Assembly (NCBI GenBank): GCA_023898725.1
Contig: CP060236.1
Location: 562,501 to 626,500 of the forward strand
Reading direction: 5' to 3'
Length of the DNA: 64,000 bases
DNA from: Alphaproteobacteria bacterium
Lineage (GTDB): Bacteria > Pseudomonadota > Alphaproteobacteria > JAUHZC01
The position numbers and the translations under genes are program-made. The notes under the pieces are model-generated. The model searched no databases. It had not been told where the DNA came from and saw nothing but the letters and a program-made list of their open reading frames with translations. Positions 46,740-56,434 of the stretch are shown here, piece by piece (position 1 is the stretch's first letter; each line of letters begins with the position of its first letter).

Positions 46740-47327
46740 TAATTGCTCAGGGTTTCGTGCCATTACACCCCCTCTCCGTTGGCTTGATGAAAAGTACTTC
46801 GCAGGGCTGCGGCGGCTGGTGTGGGTAATTCTATTCCTCTGCTTCTTGTGAGCTTCACGCCAATCCATGATACTCGGGTACTGAGGGTGGTATGGCGAAG
46901 TTTATGCCGATGTCGGGTTGTGTCTGTTGATGCGGTGGGTATTTTATGGCGGCCTCATCAAAAACTCCGTATCCTGGAACAGTATCATGTGTATTTGCTG
47001 CGTGAACTTTCACATGCAAAATATGTCCCTAGGTGTCCTTGAACATATGGCGTTTACGCCCTTTAACCTTTTTCCCTATCAATCCCTTGATTCATGATTT
47101 TCTGCCAAATTTCGTTTTACTTTGCTCTCATATAAAAACTAGAAACACTCTTCCGTCGAGTATATTCATGTGGCAAAAGGCGCTAATGAAAGCCGTTTTT
47201 AATAATGGAAAAACAGCATTAGTAAGCTCTCTTTGTATGTCTGCCCCTTTTTATCATAGTTTCTTGTATCACAATGAGATTTTATTAAATCCCATTGTGT
47301 ATCAATCAAATCACTTGGATAGGCCAT
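46740..47327 (-). mobile_element. IS5-family transposase remnant
   Basis: The minus strand begins MAYPSDLIDTQWDLIKSH at 47327, the usual start of IS5 (IS427/IS1031-like) transposases. After a gap of stops and frame changes it reads GKKVKGRKRHMFKDT-stop-GHILHVKVHAANTHDT near 47060-46960, the conserved DDE-domain segment. Nothing further downstream matches clearly. Several stops and lost segments show it is dead. The left limit at 46740 is approximate. Confidence 0.75.
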
Positions 47328-47547
47328 GTGCTTTGTCCACTAACCCTCATTTGTTCTAAGAGCAATATCGCTTCTTCTTTCTATTGTCTTCATGTTCCTG
47401 CGTAAACGGAGATTATATTTTTCTGAGTTTTCTTCGATACTCTTTCGTGTGAGGGAGTATCCATGCCCATCCCTAAATTTAAATGTAAGGAGAGTGTGTC
47501 GTTTTTTATTGCAAAACTATCAAGAAGTGCTAGAAAAAAGCATAGAA

Positions 47548-47621
47548 TGGGAGATAGTTTAGCGGTAGAACTCTCGGCTCTGGACCGAGCGACCCAGGTT
47601 CGAATCCTGGTCTCCCAGCCA
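47548..47621 (+). tRNA. tRNA-Gln (anticodon CUG)
   Basis: A 74-base tRNA with CCA encoded. The acceptor TGGGAGA/TCTCCCA, D-loop with AGCGGTAGA, anticodon stem CTCGG/CCGAG with loop CTCTGGA (anticodon CTG) and T-arm GGTTCGAATCC all pair correctly. It lies 20 bases before a glycosyl-phosphate transferase gene. Confidence 0.96.
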
Positions 47622-47641
47622 TTCAAAGACATGGTATTTGT

Positions 47642-48793
47642 GTGCGTGCGTTTCCTCCTTTGTCAAATGTGATAGCATCATTGATGCTGATGAGCATCGT
47701 TCTTGTGGGTGCTTATCTTGTGAACCCTTCTGTCTATTGCGCTCTAAGTTGGGTGTCATTGATTGGTGCGTTTGGTGCTAGCTTCCTGGGCTGTCTTGTT
47801 GTTCCTTTCTGTGGCGTATATGCCTATCCTGAAGCGCGTTCATCCCATAGTTACCCCACTCCACTTGGTGGAGGCTTAGCTATCCTTGTTGGAATGACAG
47901 TAGGTCTTTTGATTTTTCTGACGGTTGCGAATGATGTGCGCATCTTGGCAATTGGCATTCCTCACGTGAATAACCTTATTGAACTTTTAATTTTAAGCGC
48001 AGGCATTTGCGTTATGGGATGGTTGGATGACTGTTACAGTTTAAGCTGGAAGATGCGTCTTGTTTTTCAGTTTTGCATGGCATCCTTTTTTATTTACCAC
48101 AACCCTGTTCCGTTTATGGAAAATCTCTATATTCCCGGTTTGGGTCTTCTGGAAACACATAATATGCGCAGCATCCTTGGTGTTCTTTGGATTGTGTGTA
48201 GCACAAATGGCTTTAATTTTATCGACGGACTCAATGGTTTATCTTCGGGCGTTATGCTTATACTTTTATTTGGTATACTGATTCTGTTAGGGGATAAATC
48301 ATACGTATACTCCCCTATATTATTTATTCTCATGGGGAGTATTGGAGGGTTTTACATATTCAACTTCCCCCAGGCCCGTGTGTTTATGGGAGATGCCGGT
48401 AGCCAAATGTTGGGGTTTTTCATCAGTGGATTAGCCCTGCTTATTCCCTCGTCGACCGGGGGAGAGGTTCCTCTCCTAACAGTTCCTTTGTTGTTGTGGC
48501 CATGCATTAATGATGTGATCAATACGTTTATACGTCGTCTTGTGATGCGTCGTCGTATTCAGGATTCTCACCGTGACTATCTTTTCCATATATTAACTAA
48601 GATAGGTTTTTCGCACATAAAAGTTGTGCTCATATATTATTTTTTCATGGTTCATCAAATTGGAGCCGCATGGATCATGTCCTTTTTGCCTTATACACAG
48701 CATTTATTTGTTTTCATTCCCAGTATTGTCCTCTTTATCATCTACGCTTGTATCATCATGGGTGCCGCCCAGCGACGGAGTATTTGTCTTTGA
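47642..48793 (+). CDS. WecA/MraY-type undecaprenyl-phosphate sugar-1-phosphate transferase
   Basis: A 383-residue membrane enzyme with about eleven hydrophobic segments. The family signatures are MGWLDDCYSLSW (metal site), NGFNFIDGLNGLSSG, FMGDAGSQMLGF and SHRDYLFH. It moves a sugar-1-phosphate from a UDP-sugar to undecaprenyl phosphate, starting an O-antigen or similar polymer; the WecA subgroup is more likely than MraY. GTG 47642 is the first start; internal ATG codons (e.g. 47685) are possible. Confidence 0.9.
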   Translation: MRAFPPLSNVIASLMLMSIVLVGAYLVNPSVYCALSWVSLIGAFGASFLGCLVVPFCGVYAYPEARSSHSYPTPLGGGLAILVGMTVGLLIFLTVANDVRILAIGIPHVNNLIELLILSAGICVMGWLDDCYSLSWKMRLVFQFCMASFFIYHNPVPFMENLYIPGLGLLETHNMRSILGVLWIVCSTNGFNFIDGLNGLSSGVMLILLFGILILLGDKSYVYSPILFILMGSIGGFYIFNFPQARVFMGDAGSQMLGFFISGLALLIPSSTGGEVPLLTVPLLLWPCINDVINTFIRRLVMRRRIQDSHRDYLFHILTKIGFSHIKVVLIYYFFMVHQIGAAWIMSFLPYTQHLFVFIPSIVLFIIYACIIMGAAQRRSICL

Positions 48794-48898
48794 TCCTGTT
48801 GCTTTCTTTTTTGCGACGGTGATTCTTGAAATATTTCATTTCCGCTTCCCTGAAAAGTTTGGTTTACTGAGTGTAGGGAGTTGGGAGGCTCTTGTGCT

Positions 48899-49930
48899 AT
48901 GGGTGATCAAACAATTTTTGCGGCCATTGACCTGGGGTCTAATACCTGTCGGCTTTCTGTGAAGTCTTTGCGCAACGGGATCTGGAAGGTGCTGCACGCC
49001 TATTCTTTTGCGACACGCTTAGGAACAGACCTTACCAAGGGCAATGCTTTTGATGATAGCGCCTTGCGGCGAACAGTTCATGTTTTTGCTAAGTACATGA
49101 AAATAGTAAATCTCTATCACCCACACCACATGCGCGCAGTCGCAACGGAGGCTTGTCGAGTAGCTGATAATAGCCATCGCTTGTGTGAAACTATTCGCAA
49201 GGAACACAATGTTCATTTGGATATTATTACAGCCGAAGAAGAGGCATACTTGTCATTTTGTGGGTGTTTTTCTTACATAAATCCCCGAAAATCCTATGCG
49301 ATAGTCTTTGATATTGGTGGTGGGAGCACCGAGGTAGTCTTGGTGGAGAACGATACAGAGCGCAAGCGTATGACAGTATGCAAAACACTTTCTCTCCCTT
49401 TTGGTGTTGTCCGCCTGACTGATGACTATGGTCAGCACATCCCCCGGGTTTTGGAGAATATTCGTCATCATGTTCGGGATCAGGTTCTCACATGCTTTGG
49501 CCAGCACTTCCTTAAAAACATTAGTCGTAATCATAAGCTCCAGCTGGTGGGGTGTTCGGGGACGGCAACAACGGCGGCAGGGCTTGCTCTTGGTTTACCT
49601 GTCTATGACAGGGAACAGGTTAATGGGGCTATCTTGCGGCGCACACAATTATTAGGTTTAGAAAATTACCTCTTAGACAGTGGGAAGCTTTTATTAGGAT
49701 CCTTAATGAAGGGATCAAATCTTACGCTTGTTCCACCAGGTCTTGCCATTCTTCTGGGGATTTGTGATGCTTGCCCTGTTCCATCTGTACGAGTTGTGGA
49801 TCAGGGAGTGCGCGATGGAGTCATTGTTGATCTTGCTCTAAAGCACAAGCTTTTGCAACTTCCTTACGAAATTATTCGTTCCGATCAAAAAGATAATCAG
49901 CTCATAGATAAAGAGTCCTTGGCAGGTTAA
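48899..49930 (+). CDS. Exopolyphosphatase / guanosine pentaphosphate phosphatase (Ppx/GppA)
   Basis: A 343-residue ASKHA-fold enzyme. FAAIDLGSNTCRLSV near the start is the phosphate-1 loop, ITAEEEAYLSFCG and FDIGGGSTEVVLVE hold the catalytic Glu and phosphate-2 loop, and GCSGTATTAAGLALG the adenosine-like loop. It hydrolyses polyphosphate and/or pppGpp, linking to stringent response. ATG 48899 with GGGAGG upstream is clear. It precedes rlmE on the same strand. Confidence 0.93.
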   Translation: MGDQTIFAAIDLGSNTCRLSVKSLRNGIWKVLHAYSFATRLGTDLTKGNAFDDSALRRTVHVFAKYMKIVNLYHPHHMRAVATEACRVADNSHRLCETIRKEHNVHLDIITAEEEAYLSFCGCFSYINPRKSYAIVFDIGGGSTEVVLVENDTERKRMTVCKTLSLPFGVVRLTDDYGQHIPRVLENIRHHVRDQVLTCFGQHFLKNISRNHKLQLVGCSGTATTAAGLALGLPVYDREQVNGAILRRTQLLGLENYLLDSGKLLLGSLMKGSNLTLVPPGLAILLGICDACPVPSVRVVDQGVRDGVIVDLALKHKLLQLPYEIIRSDQKDNQLIDKESLAG

Positions 49931-49986
49931 GGGTGTTTTGAGGATGGGGTGGTAATTTAAATAAAATACCACTATATATTCAATAA

Positions 49987-50709
49987 ATGTCACTGCTGTT
50001 GAGAAAGAATTCTGTGAGTAAGGGGATACGCAATTCACATGTCCAGCTTAAGCATGCGAGACGATTCAAGCCATCATCCCAAAAATGGTTGCAGCGCCAG
50101 CTGGACGATGTTTTTGTGAAAAAAGCAAAAGTAGATGGTTATCGCTCCCGTGCGGCTTACAAACTCCTGGAAATTCAAGAGAAATATAAACTTTTTTCGT
50201 CACGTTCCGTTGTCGTGGATTTGGGCGCAGCCCCTGGTGGATGGACACAGGTCTTAGTGTCTTTGGTTAATCCTAAAAAAGGATCCATTGTGGCATTGGA
50301 CATCTTACCGATGGACGGCTTTCCTGGGGTGACGGTCCTAGAGGGTGATTTTACAACAGATGAAACCTTGGGCAATCTTGAGAATGTATTGGCGGCGCAG
50401 AATCTTTTGCATAAGGGTATTGATGTTGTTCTCAGTGATATGGCTACGCCTACGATGGGGCACAGGCAGACCGATCATATGCGCATCATGGGTCTTGCTG
50501 AATTAGCCTTGGATTTTGCTCTTAAAATTCTGCGTCCTGGGGGTCACTTTGCAGCAAAGTTTTTTATGGGTGCGGGTGATGGAGATTTTATTGCCTTGCT
50601 AAAATCTCACTTTCGTCATGTGAGCTGCATGAAACCACAAGCCAGTCGCAAAGAGTCATCAGAGTTGTATGTCATTGCCCGTGATCGTAAAGAGCATGTT
50701 GAACGTTAG
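49987..50709 (+). CDS. rlmE: 23S rRNA (uridine2552-2'-O)-methyltransferase RlmE/FtsJ
   Basis: A 240-residue FtsJ-type enzyme. The first ~50 residues are basic, then SRAAYKLLEIQEKYKLF, VVDLGAAPGGWTQVL (cofactor), VLSDMATPTMGHRQTDH and GGHFAAKFFMGAG follow. The K-D-K-E catalytic tetrad is present by eye (Lys in RAAYKL, Asp in LSDMA, Lys in AAKFF, Glu in ESSELYVIA). It methylates the A-loop uridine late in 50S assembly. It overlaps rsmB by 14 bases. Confidence 0.95.
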   Translation: MSLLLRKNSVSKGIRNSHVQLKHARRFKPSSQKWLQRQLDDVFVKKAKVDGYRSRAAYKLLEIQEKYKLFSSRSVVVDLGAAPGGWTQVLVSLVNPKKGSIVALDILPMDGFPGVTVLEGDFTTDETLGNLENVLAAQNLLHKGIDVVLSDMATPTMGHRQTDHMRIMGLAELALDFALKILRPGGHFAAKFFMGAGDGDFIALLKSHFRHVSCMKPQASRKESSELYVIARDRKEHVER

Positions 50710-51994
50710 GGATATTCTTTTCCATTCCTGTCAGATTGTGGCACAACGCTGCCAGGGGCGTATGCCCTTGGACGAAGTATGCCGTTTGTATTTCATTAAG
50801 AACCGTCACATAGGATCAAAAACACGCCGCGCGAGTAAGGAGAATGTTTATCAAGTTTTTCGGAATTTTCGCCGCTGCATGGACATTATCACAGCTGTGT
50901 CATTCCATCCGGGCCATTCCTATGAGGCTCTTTTGATGCATGCAGATATCCAGCAACTCCTTTGTTTTGTTGTTTGTACCTGTACGGGTGCAGATCGTAC
51001 GCAGCTGTTTTGTGACATGTATCCTGATAATGCATATAAAGATCACTGCTCAAAAATATGCACCGCTTATAGTGATATCATCCACGGGCAAAAGGGCGGA
51101 TACCCCGGGTGCAACGTTCCCTTCTGGATTGAGGATAAGCTAGCTAATCATCCCCTAGGTCAAGAGGTGATGCGTAGTTTTGAGGCGCCTTCCTCGCAAA
51201 CAGTGCGGGTGAACACACTGATCTCATCGGTTGAAAGAGTTATGAAAGAAATGGAGCGCTGTGGTGTTGTCGCTAAACCGTCCCATGAGGTAGCAACGGC
51301 TATTCATGTGGTTCGAGGGAACTTTACTCAAAGTCCAGGATATCTGAGAGGACACTTTGAAGTCCAGGATTTATCATCGCAAATCCTGTGTGCGCTTATT
51401 AACCCTACACCAGATGATTATGGTTTGGATTTTTGTGCGGGGGCAGGGGGGAAAACTCTTGCTCTAGGAGCTCTTCAGAAGAATAAGGGTAAAATTGTTG
51501 CCTCGGATATTGATCGCAAACGCCTCATGCGAGGGCGTCAGCGTGCCCAGCGTGCCGGAGCAAAAAATATATACTTTGCGGATCAGCACGAACTTTCGTC
51601 CAATACAACATTTACGAATTTTGACTGGGTATTAGTTGATGCACCGTGCTCAGGTTCGGGAACCTGGCATAGAAACCCTGATATGCGCTGGTTTATCACT
51701 GTTGAAGATCTTCAGAAATACCAAATTTGTCAGCGCGAAGTACTGGCCGCTGGGGCATCACGGGTTCGGCGGGGTGGCCTTTTAGTTTATGCAACCTGCT
51801 CGTTGTTTGAAGCTGAAAACACCCAGAACGTGGAGTGGTTTCTTGACACACACCCTGAATTTAGGTGTGTTGACGTACGGTTACGTCACCTTCTGCCAGG
51901 TCCATGGCAAACATATTCAGATAGGTACTTGCGGTTGCTTCCCCTACAGCAAGGGCGTGATGGTTTTTTTGCGAGTGTGATGAGGCGCATTTAA
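50696..51994 (+). CDS. rsmB: 16S rRNA (cytosine967-C5)-methyltransferase RsmB-like
   Basis: A 432-residue m5C methyltransferase of the RsmB/NOL1 family. An N-terminal NusB-like helical part leads to GYLRGHFEVQDLSSQIL, the cofactor site DFCAGAGGKTLALGAL, VDAPCSGSGTWHRNPDMRW with the first catalytic Cys and YATCSLFEAEN with the second. ATG 50696 overlaps the rlmE stop, so translation is coupled; another in-frame start upstream at 50669 is less likely. Exact target base is inferred. Confidence 0.9.
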   Translation: MLNVRDILFHSCQIVAQRCQGRMPLDEVCRLYFIKNRHIGSKTRRASKENVYQVFRNFRRCMDIITAVSFHPGHSYEALLMHADIQQLLCFVVCTCTGADRTQLFCDMYPDNAYKDHCSKICTAYSDIIHGQKGGYPGCNVPFWIEDKLANHPLGQEVMRSFEAPSSQTVRVNTLISSVERVMKEMERCGVVAKPSHEVATAIHVVRGNFTQSPGYLRGHFEVQDLSSQILCALINPTPDDYGLDFCAGAGGKTLALGALQKNKGKIVASDIDRKRLMRGRQRAQRAGAKNIYFADQHELSSNTTFTNFDWVLVDAPCSGSGTWHRNPDMRWFITVEDLQKYQICQREVLAAGASRVRRGGLLVYATCSLFEAENTQNVEWFLDTHPEFRCVDVRLRHLLPGPWQTYSDRYLRLLPLQQGRDGFFASVMRRI

Positions 51995-52118
51995 TTAAAC
52001 TTTTAAGTAAGTATAATGTGCTAATGTAGCCTCTGTTGATTGAAAAAAAAATAGTTGGGACTCTTCTACATTGTTCAAGATATTCATAAAAAAAATATCC
52101 ACAGTTTCTCAAAAATTC

Positions 52119-53243
52119 ATGCATATGCTTCAGAAATATTTTTTGACTATATCATTGGTGCGTGATTTTCCGGGCGTTCACAATCAGACGAATTTACGTG
52201 CATGGGTGCGGAGACATCTAACGGTTTTTGGGGTTTGCACGGGTGTCATTGTATGGTTTGCGTCTGGGGCGATACGTTTGGGAGGTCCGAATGAAACCCC
52301 TATAAAGCCTGTGCGCGTCAAGGTTCATGCGATGCGTGCTCAAGTGATACATCCTATCATTTCGTTGCGAGGCCTGACAGGTGAGAATCGGAAAGTTTCT
52401 CTTCGTGCAGATATAGAAGGTAAGGTACGTGATATTATAGCCAAAACAGGCACGCGACATGAGAAAGGAACAAAGCTGATTCGGCTTAGTCTTGAAACGC
52501 GCGCACAAGAGCTTGCGGAGGCAGAGTCACTAGTGCTGCAGTGTGAAATTGAATACCAGGCTGCAGTAAAGCTTGCGAAAAAAAAGTTTCGCTCTAAAAC
52601 GGATGTTGCGCGAGCCAAATCAGCCCTTAAAACAGCCAATACCAAACGAGAACAAGCCCGGGATCGCATTAAAGATATGGAGATTTTTGCTCCTTTTGAT
52701 TGCGTTTTTGAAGAAAGTTCTGTTGAAGTAGGGGCTTCCGTGCGGCCGGGAGAAATCCTGGGAGTTGTTCTTGAGACAAATCCTATTAAGGTGACGGCGT
52801 ATGCGACGGAAAAGGACCTTCAGGCAATTCACGTGGGCAATTCTGTTCGCGTTGGAATGCGCGATGGAAAGAAATATCCAGGCAGTGTTACGTTTATTGC
52901 CAGTGCTGCAGAGCCAACAACCCGCCTATTTCGTGTAGAAGTTGGTGTTAATAATGCTGATAACTGTGTGCGTATTGGTACGCCCGTGGGGGTTTATATC
53001 AAAGGAATTCCTCAGAAATCCTATCGTCTATCTCCTGCCCATCTTTCTTTCAGTGATGCGGGTGAGCTTGGTGTCAAAATCTTACGGGCGGACAATCGGG
53101 TATATTTTCAAAAAATAACCATTTTGAGCCATACACATAGGGGAGCTGTTGTTACAGGTCTACCGGATGAAGTCCGTCTCATCACCGATGGTCATGAGTA
53201 TGCCCAAACAGGAAGCGAAGTCATTCCGGTGGAGGGGGAATAA
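52119..53243 (+). CDS. RND efflux membrane-fusion protein
   Basis: A 374-residue periplasmic adaptor (HlyD/AcrA type). An N-terminal helix (HLTVFGVCTGVIVWFASG) anchors it, then SLRGLTGENRKVSLRADIEGKV starts the lipoyl half, a coiled-coil hairpin follows (RAQELAEAESLVLQCEIEYQ... KSALKTANTKREQ), and FAPFDCVFEESSVEVGASVRPGEIL closes it. It bridges the RND pump immediately downstream to an outer-membrane channel, not encoded nearby. The start is uncertain: ATG 52119, ATG 52125 or TTG 52071. Confidence 0.9.
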   Translation: MHMLQKYFLTISLVRDFPGVHNQTNLRAWVRRHLTVFGVCTGVIVWFASGAIRLGGPNETPIKPVRVKVHAMRAQVIHPIISLRGLTGENRKVSLRADIEGKVRDIIAKTGTRHEKGTKLIRLSLETRAQELAEAESLVLQCEIEYQAAVKLAKKKFRSKTDVARAKSALKTANTKREQARDRIKDMEIFAPFDCVFEESSVEVGASVRPGEILGVVLETNPIKVTAYATEKDLQAIHVGNSVRVGMRDGKKYPGSVTFIASAAEPTTRLFRVEVGVNNADNCVRIGTPVGVYIKGIPQKSYRLSPAHLSFSDAGELGVKILRADNRVYFQKITILSHTHRGAVVTGLPDEVRLITDGHEYAQTGSEVIPVEGE

Positions 53244-53248
53244 TTGTC

Positions 53249-56200
53249 ATGGGTTCAGTAATAAAAGCATGTTTTACCTACTATCGCACAGTGCTATCTA
53301 TGTTAGCGCTTTTTATCGTGTTTGGTTTTTATGCTTTTATGACAATGCCTAAGGAATCAGCGCCTGATGTAAAAATCCCCCTTATTTCTGTGGATGTAAA
53401 TTATGAAGGGATTTCGCCGCAAGATAGCGAGAGATTGTTGCTACGGCCTCTTGAGCAAAAATTACGAGGTCTTGAGGGGGTACAAGAGTTGAAAAGCTAC
53501 GCCTTTGAGGGTGGAGGACGTGTGCTTATAAAATTTAAAGCAGGCTTTGATGCTGATAAAGCATTACGGGAGGCACGGGATAAAAGTGAGGATGTCATCC
53601 CTGATTTACCCCAGGATTCGGATAGGCCAACAGTGAGTGAAATCAATATAAGTCTCTTTCCTGTTTTGGTAGTCAATCTTTTTGGTGAAGTTCCTCGTCG
53701 GACATTGTATGAGAAGGCCAGAGAACTTCAAGATGCAATCGAGAGTGAGATTCCGGCTGTCTTGGAGGCAAGCATTCGCGGTGACCAAGAAAGAGTTGCT
53801 GAAATTCTGGTAGATCCCCTGGCGCTGGAGGGATACAAAATATCCCCCGTTGATGTCTATAATGTTTTGGCGCGCAACAATAAACTGGTTCCTGCTGGAT
53901 TTATGGACACAGGCAAGGGGCGTATTGGTATCAAGGTCCCAGGGTTGATTGAAAGCGTAGACCAGTTGCTTAATATGCCTATTCTTCATGATACGAAAGG
54001 TGTTGTGCGAATCAAAGATGTGGCGGAAATACGGGATTCTTTTAAAGATCTGGACGGCTATGCCCGTAGCAATGGAAAGGATGCGGTAACGCTGGAGGTT
54101 TCTAAGCGTACGGGGGAAAATATTCTTGAGACGGTTGCGCAGGTCAAGTCTCTTGTTACGCAAGTTACCGCAAAGTGGCCGGATAATCTGCGTGTAAGCT
54201 TTACGCAGGATGGATCTGTGCAGGTAAAAAATCTTCTCAGTGATTTACAAAATAATGTCATTGCTGCCCTCATTCTTGTGATTGCGGTCATGGTTGTCAC
54301 CTTGGGACCCCAATCCTCCCTGCTGGTTGGTATCGCTGTTCCTGGCTCTTTTTTAATGGGTGTTTTCGTTATTTATTTGATGGGATACACGCTTAACATT
54401 GTTGTGCTATTCAGTCTCATTTTATCGGTGGGCATCCTGGTCGATGGAGCTATTATTGTGGTTGAGTATGCGGATAGAAAAATATCAGAAGGTCTTAGTT
54501 ATGCTGATGCATACTTAGCAGCAGCACAACGCATGTTTGTGCCTGTTCTAAGCTCAACAATAACCGTGCTGATTGTTTTTTTTCCCCTGATGTTTTGGCC
54601 GGGGTTTGTGGGTCAGTTTATGAAATTTCTCCCAATTACCTTGATTGCAGTATTGAGTGCATCGCTTCTGATGGCAATTATTTTTGTGCCAACGATTGGA
54701 TCGCTAATGCACAAAATTGGCTTTCACCCCGGGCTCAAAAATGCTGAATCTATTAAAGCCTTAGAGGCCGGAGACCTGAGCCAAGCTGACACACTTACAG
54801 CGTGGTATGTCAGGGTTTTAGATAAAGCCTTGGATCGTCCCTGGCAAACGTTGGGATGGGGAATGCTGAGTTTGGTGGTTGTTTTGATGCTCTATGGACG
54901 CTTTGGTAAGGGGATTGAATTTTTTCCCACGATTGAGCCCGATCAAGTGCTGGTGAAAGTAAAAGCGCGCGGGAATTATTCTGTGCGTGAAAAAGACAAA
55001 CTGGTGCGCGGCGTTGAGCAGAAAATTTTTGCCTATAAGCCTGATATTGATACTATCTACACGAACACGTGTCTTACACGTGCTGGTAAAAAAAGAGGCT
55101 CCCGGAAACCGCAACAAATTACAGAAGATACTATTGGGCTCATTACGCTTGAGCTTGCTGATTGGCGTCATCGCCGTTCAGCGGAAGATATTATCAAGTC
55201 ATTAGCGAGAGATTTGAAGAGTTTTGCTGGGCTTGATATTGAAATTGAAAAAGAAAAAAAGGGACCCCCAACAGGAAAATCGGTCCAAATCCAAATATCC
55301 AGCGAGATTCCTCAGGCTATGGAGGGAGTTGTGCATGCCGTGAAAGCCCATCTGAGAGAGATGCGCTCGTTGCTAAGCCATAGTGATGACTTACCTCTTC
55401 CTGGTTATGATTGGGGTATACGTGTTGATCGTGAGGAGGCCCTCAAATACGGGGCTGATGTCCAAACCGTGGGAAGTGCTGTGCGGTTAGTCACAAATGG
55501 CGTCAAAGTAAGCAGTTATAGGCCTGATAGTGCCCGTGATGAGATTGATATTGTTGTTCGCTATCCTCGGATCTATCGCAATCTTGATCAGCTTGAGCGG
55601 TTGCGTGTCAAAACAGACCAAGGACTGGTGCCAATCAGTTATTTTACGACATCTAATCCCATCCCAAAAGTAACAACGCTTCGGCGAGTAGATGGCAAAC
55701 GTGCTGTCACTCTCGAGGCAGACGTTCGTTTTGGTGTTCTTGCCAGTGATGTGATTCATGAGTTGCGTGTGTGGATTGCTCAGCAGCCATTTCATAAGGC
55801 CGTTCAAATTACTTTTAAGGGAGATCAGGAAGACCAAGCTGAAACGGGAGCTTTTCTTGTTAAGGCTTTTGTAATAGCTCTTTTTGCAATGATGCTTGTG
55901 TTAGTGACCCAATTCAATAGCTTTTTTAGTGCAGGACTAATTCTTAGTGCAATTATGATGTCCAGTGTTGGTGTTTTTGTGGGGCTTCTTGTAATGAATT
56001 TGCCGTTTAGTGTGGTGATGTGTGGAATTGGTCTTATTGCCCTTGCTGGTATTATTGTGAGTAATAATATCCTGTTGATAGATACATTTGATGGGTTGTA
56101 TGCACCTGGAAAAGATCTTCGCAAGACACTTTTATTGACAGGTGCGCAGCGCTTGAGGCCTGTACTCTTGACCCAGATTACAACGGCTTTGGGTCTTTTG

Positions 56201-56383
56201 CCAATAATGCTGCGTATTAATATTGATTTTCTGGGAAGGGAAATTACCTTTAATGCTCCCTCGAGTCACTGGTGGGTGCAGTTGTCTACGGCAATTGTAT
56301 TTGGGATTGTCTTTGCTTCACCCCTCACATTATTGATGACACCGTGTGCGCTTTACCTCAAGAAAAAAAGGAAAAAAACGTAG
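53249..56383 (+). CDS. RND-family inner-membrane efflux transporter
   Basis: A 1044-residue AcrB/HAE1-type pump. One helix near 15-35 precedes two large periplasmic loops (PKESAPDVKIPLISV near 38, the second near 560-870) and two six-helix bundles. The central helix IILSVGILVDGAIIVVEYADR carries the proton-relay Asp, paired with the C-terminal-half KFMLxALLAG-like helix. It uses proton motive force to expel drugs, lipids or metabolites. It starts 5 bases after the adaptor gene. Substrates are unknown. Confidence 0.93.
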   Translation: MGSVIKACFTYYRTVLSMLALFIVFGFYAFMTMPKESAPDVKIPLISVDVNYEGISPQDSERLLLRPLEQKLRGLEGVQELKSYAFEGGGRVLIKFKAGFDADKALREARDKSEDVIPDLPQDSDRPTVSEINISLFPVLVVNLFGEVPRRTLYEKARELQDAIESEIPAVLEASIRGDQERVAEILVDPLALEGYKISPVDVYNVLARNNKLVPAGFMDTGKGRIGIKVPGLIESVDQLLNMPILHDTKGVVRIKDVAEIRDSFKDLDGYARSNGKDAVTLEVSKRTGENILETVAQVKSLVTQVTAKWPDNLRVSFTQDGSVQVKNLLSDLQNNVIAALILVIAVMVVTLGPQSSLLVGIAVPGSFLMGVFVIYLMGYTLNIVVLFSLILSVGILVDGAIIVVEYADRKISEGLSYADAYLAAAQRMFVPVLSSTITVLIVFFPLMFWPGFVGQFMKFLPITLIAVLSASLLMAIIFVPTIGSLMHKIGFHPGLKNAESIKALEAGDLSQADTLTAWYVRVLDKALDRPWQTLGWGMLSLVVVLMLYGRFGKGIEFFPTIEPDQVLVKVKARGNYSVREKDKLVRGVEQKIFAYKPDIDTIYTNTCLTRAGKKRGSRKPQQITEDTIGLITLELADWRHRRSAEDIIKSLARDLKSFAGLDIEIEKEKKGPPTGKSVQIQISSEIPQAMEGVVHAVKAHLREMRSLLSHSDDLPLPGYDWGIRVDREEALKYGADVQTVGSAVRLVTNGVKVSSYRPDSARDEIDIVVRYPRIYRNLDQLERLRVKTDQGLVPISYFTTSNPIPKVTTLRRVDGKRAVTLEADVRFGVLASDVIHELRVWIAQQPFHKAVQITFKGDQEDQAETGAFLVKAFVIALFAMMLVLVTQFNSFFSAGLILSAIMMSSVGVFVGLLVMNLPFSVVMCGIGLIALAGIIVSNNILLIDTFDGLYAPGKDLRKTLLLTGAQRLRPVLLTQITTALGLLPIMLRINIDFLGREITFNAPSSHWWVQLSTAIVFGIVFASPLTLLMTPCALYLKKKRKKT

Positions 56384-56434
56384 TTTTTTTGATCTCATTC
56401 GATGTATATTGTAGGAACAAGGTGCATACAAAAA

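Noticed and set aside
46821..47042. Plus-strand 73-residue frame
   Set aside because: It is the reverse of the IS5-type transposase remnant, which explains the sequence better.
47390..47759. Minus-strand frames across tRNA-Gln
   Set aside because: They are antisense to a well-formed tRNA and a real transferase gene.
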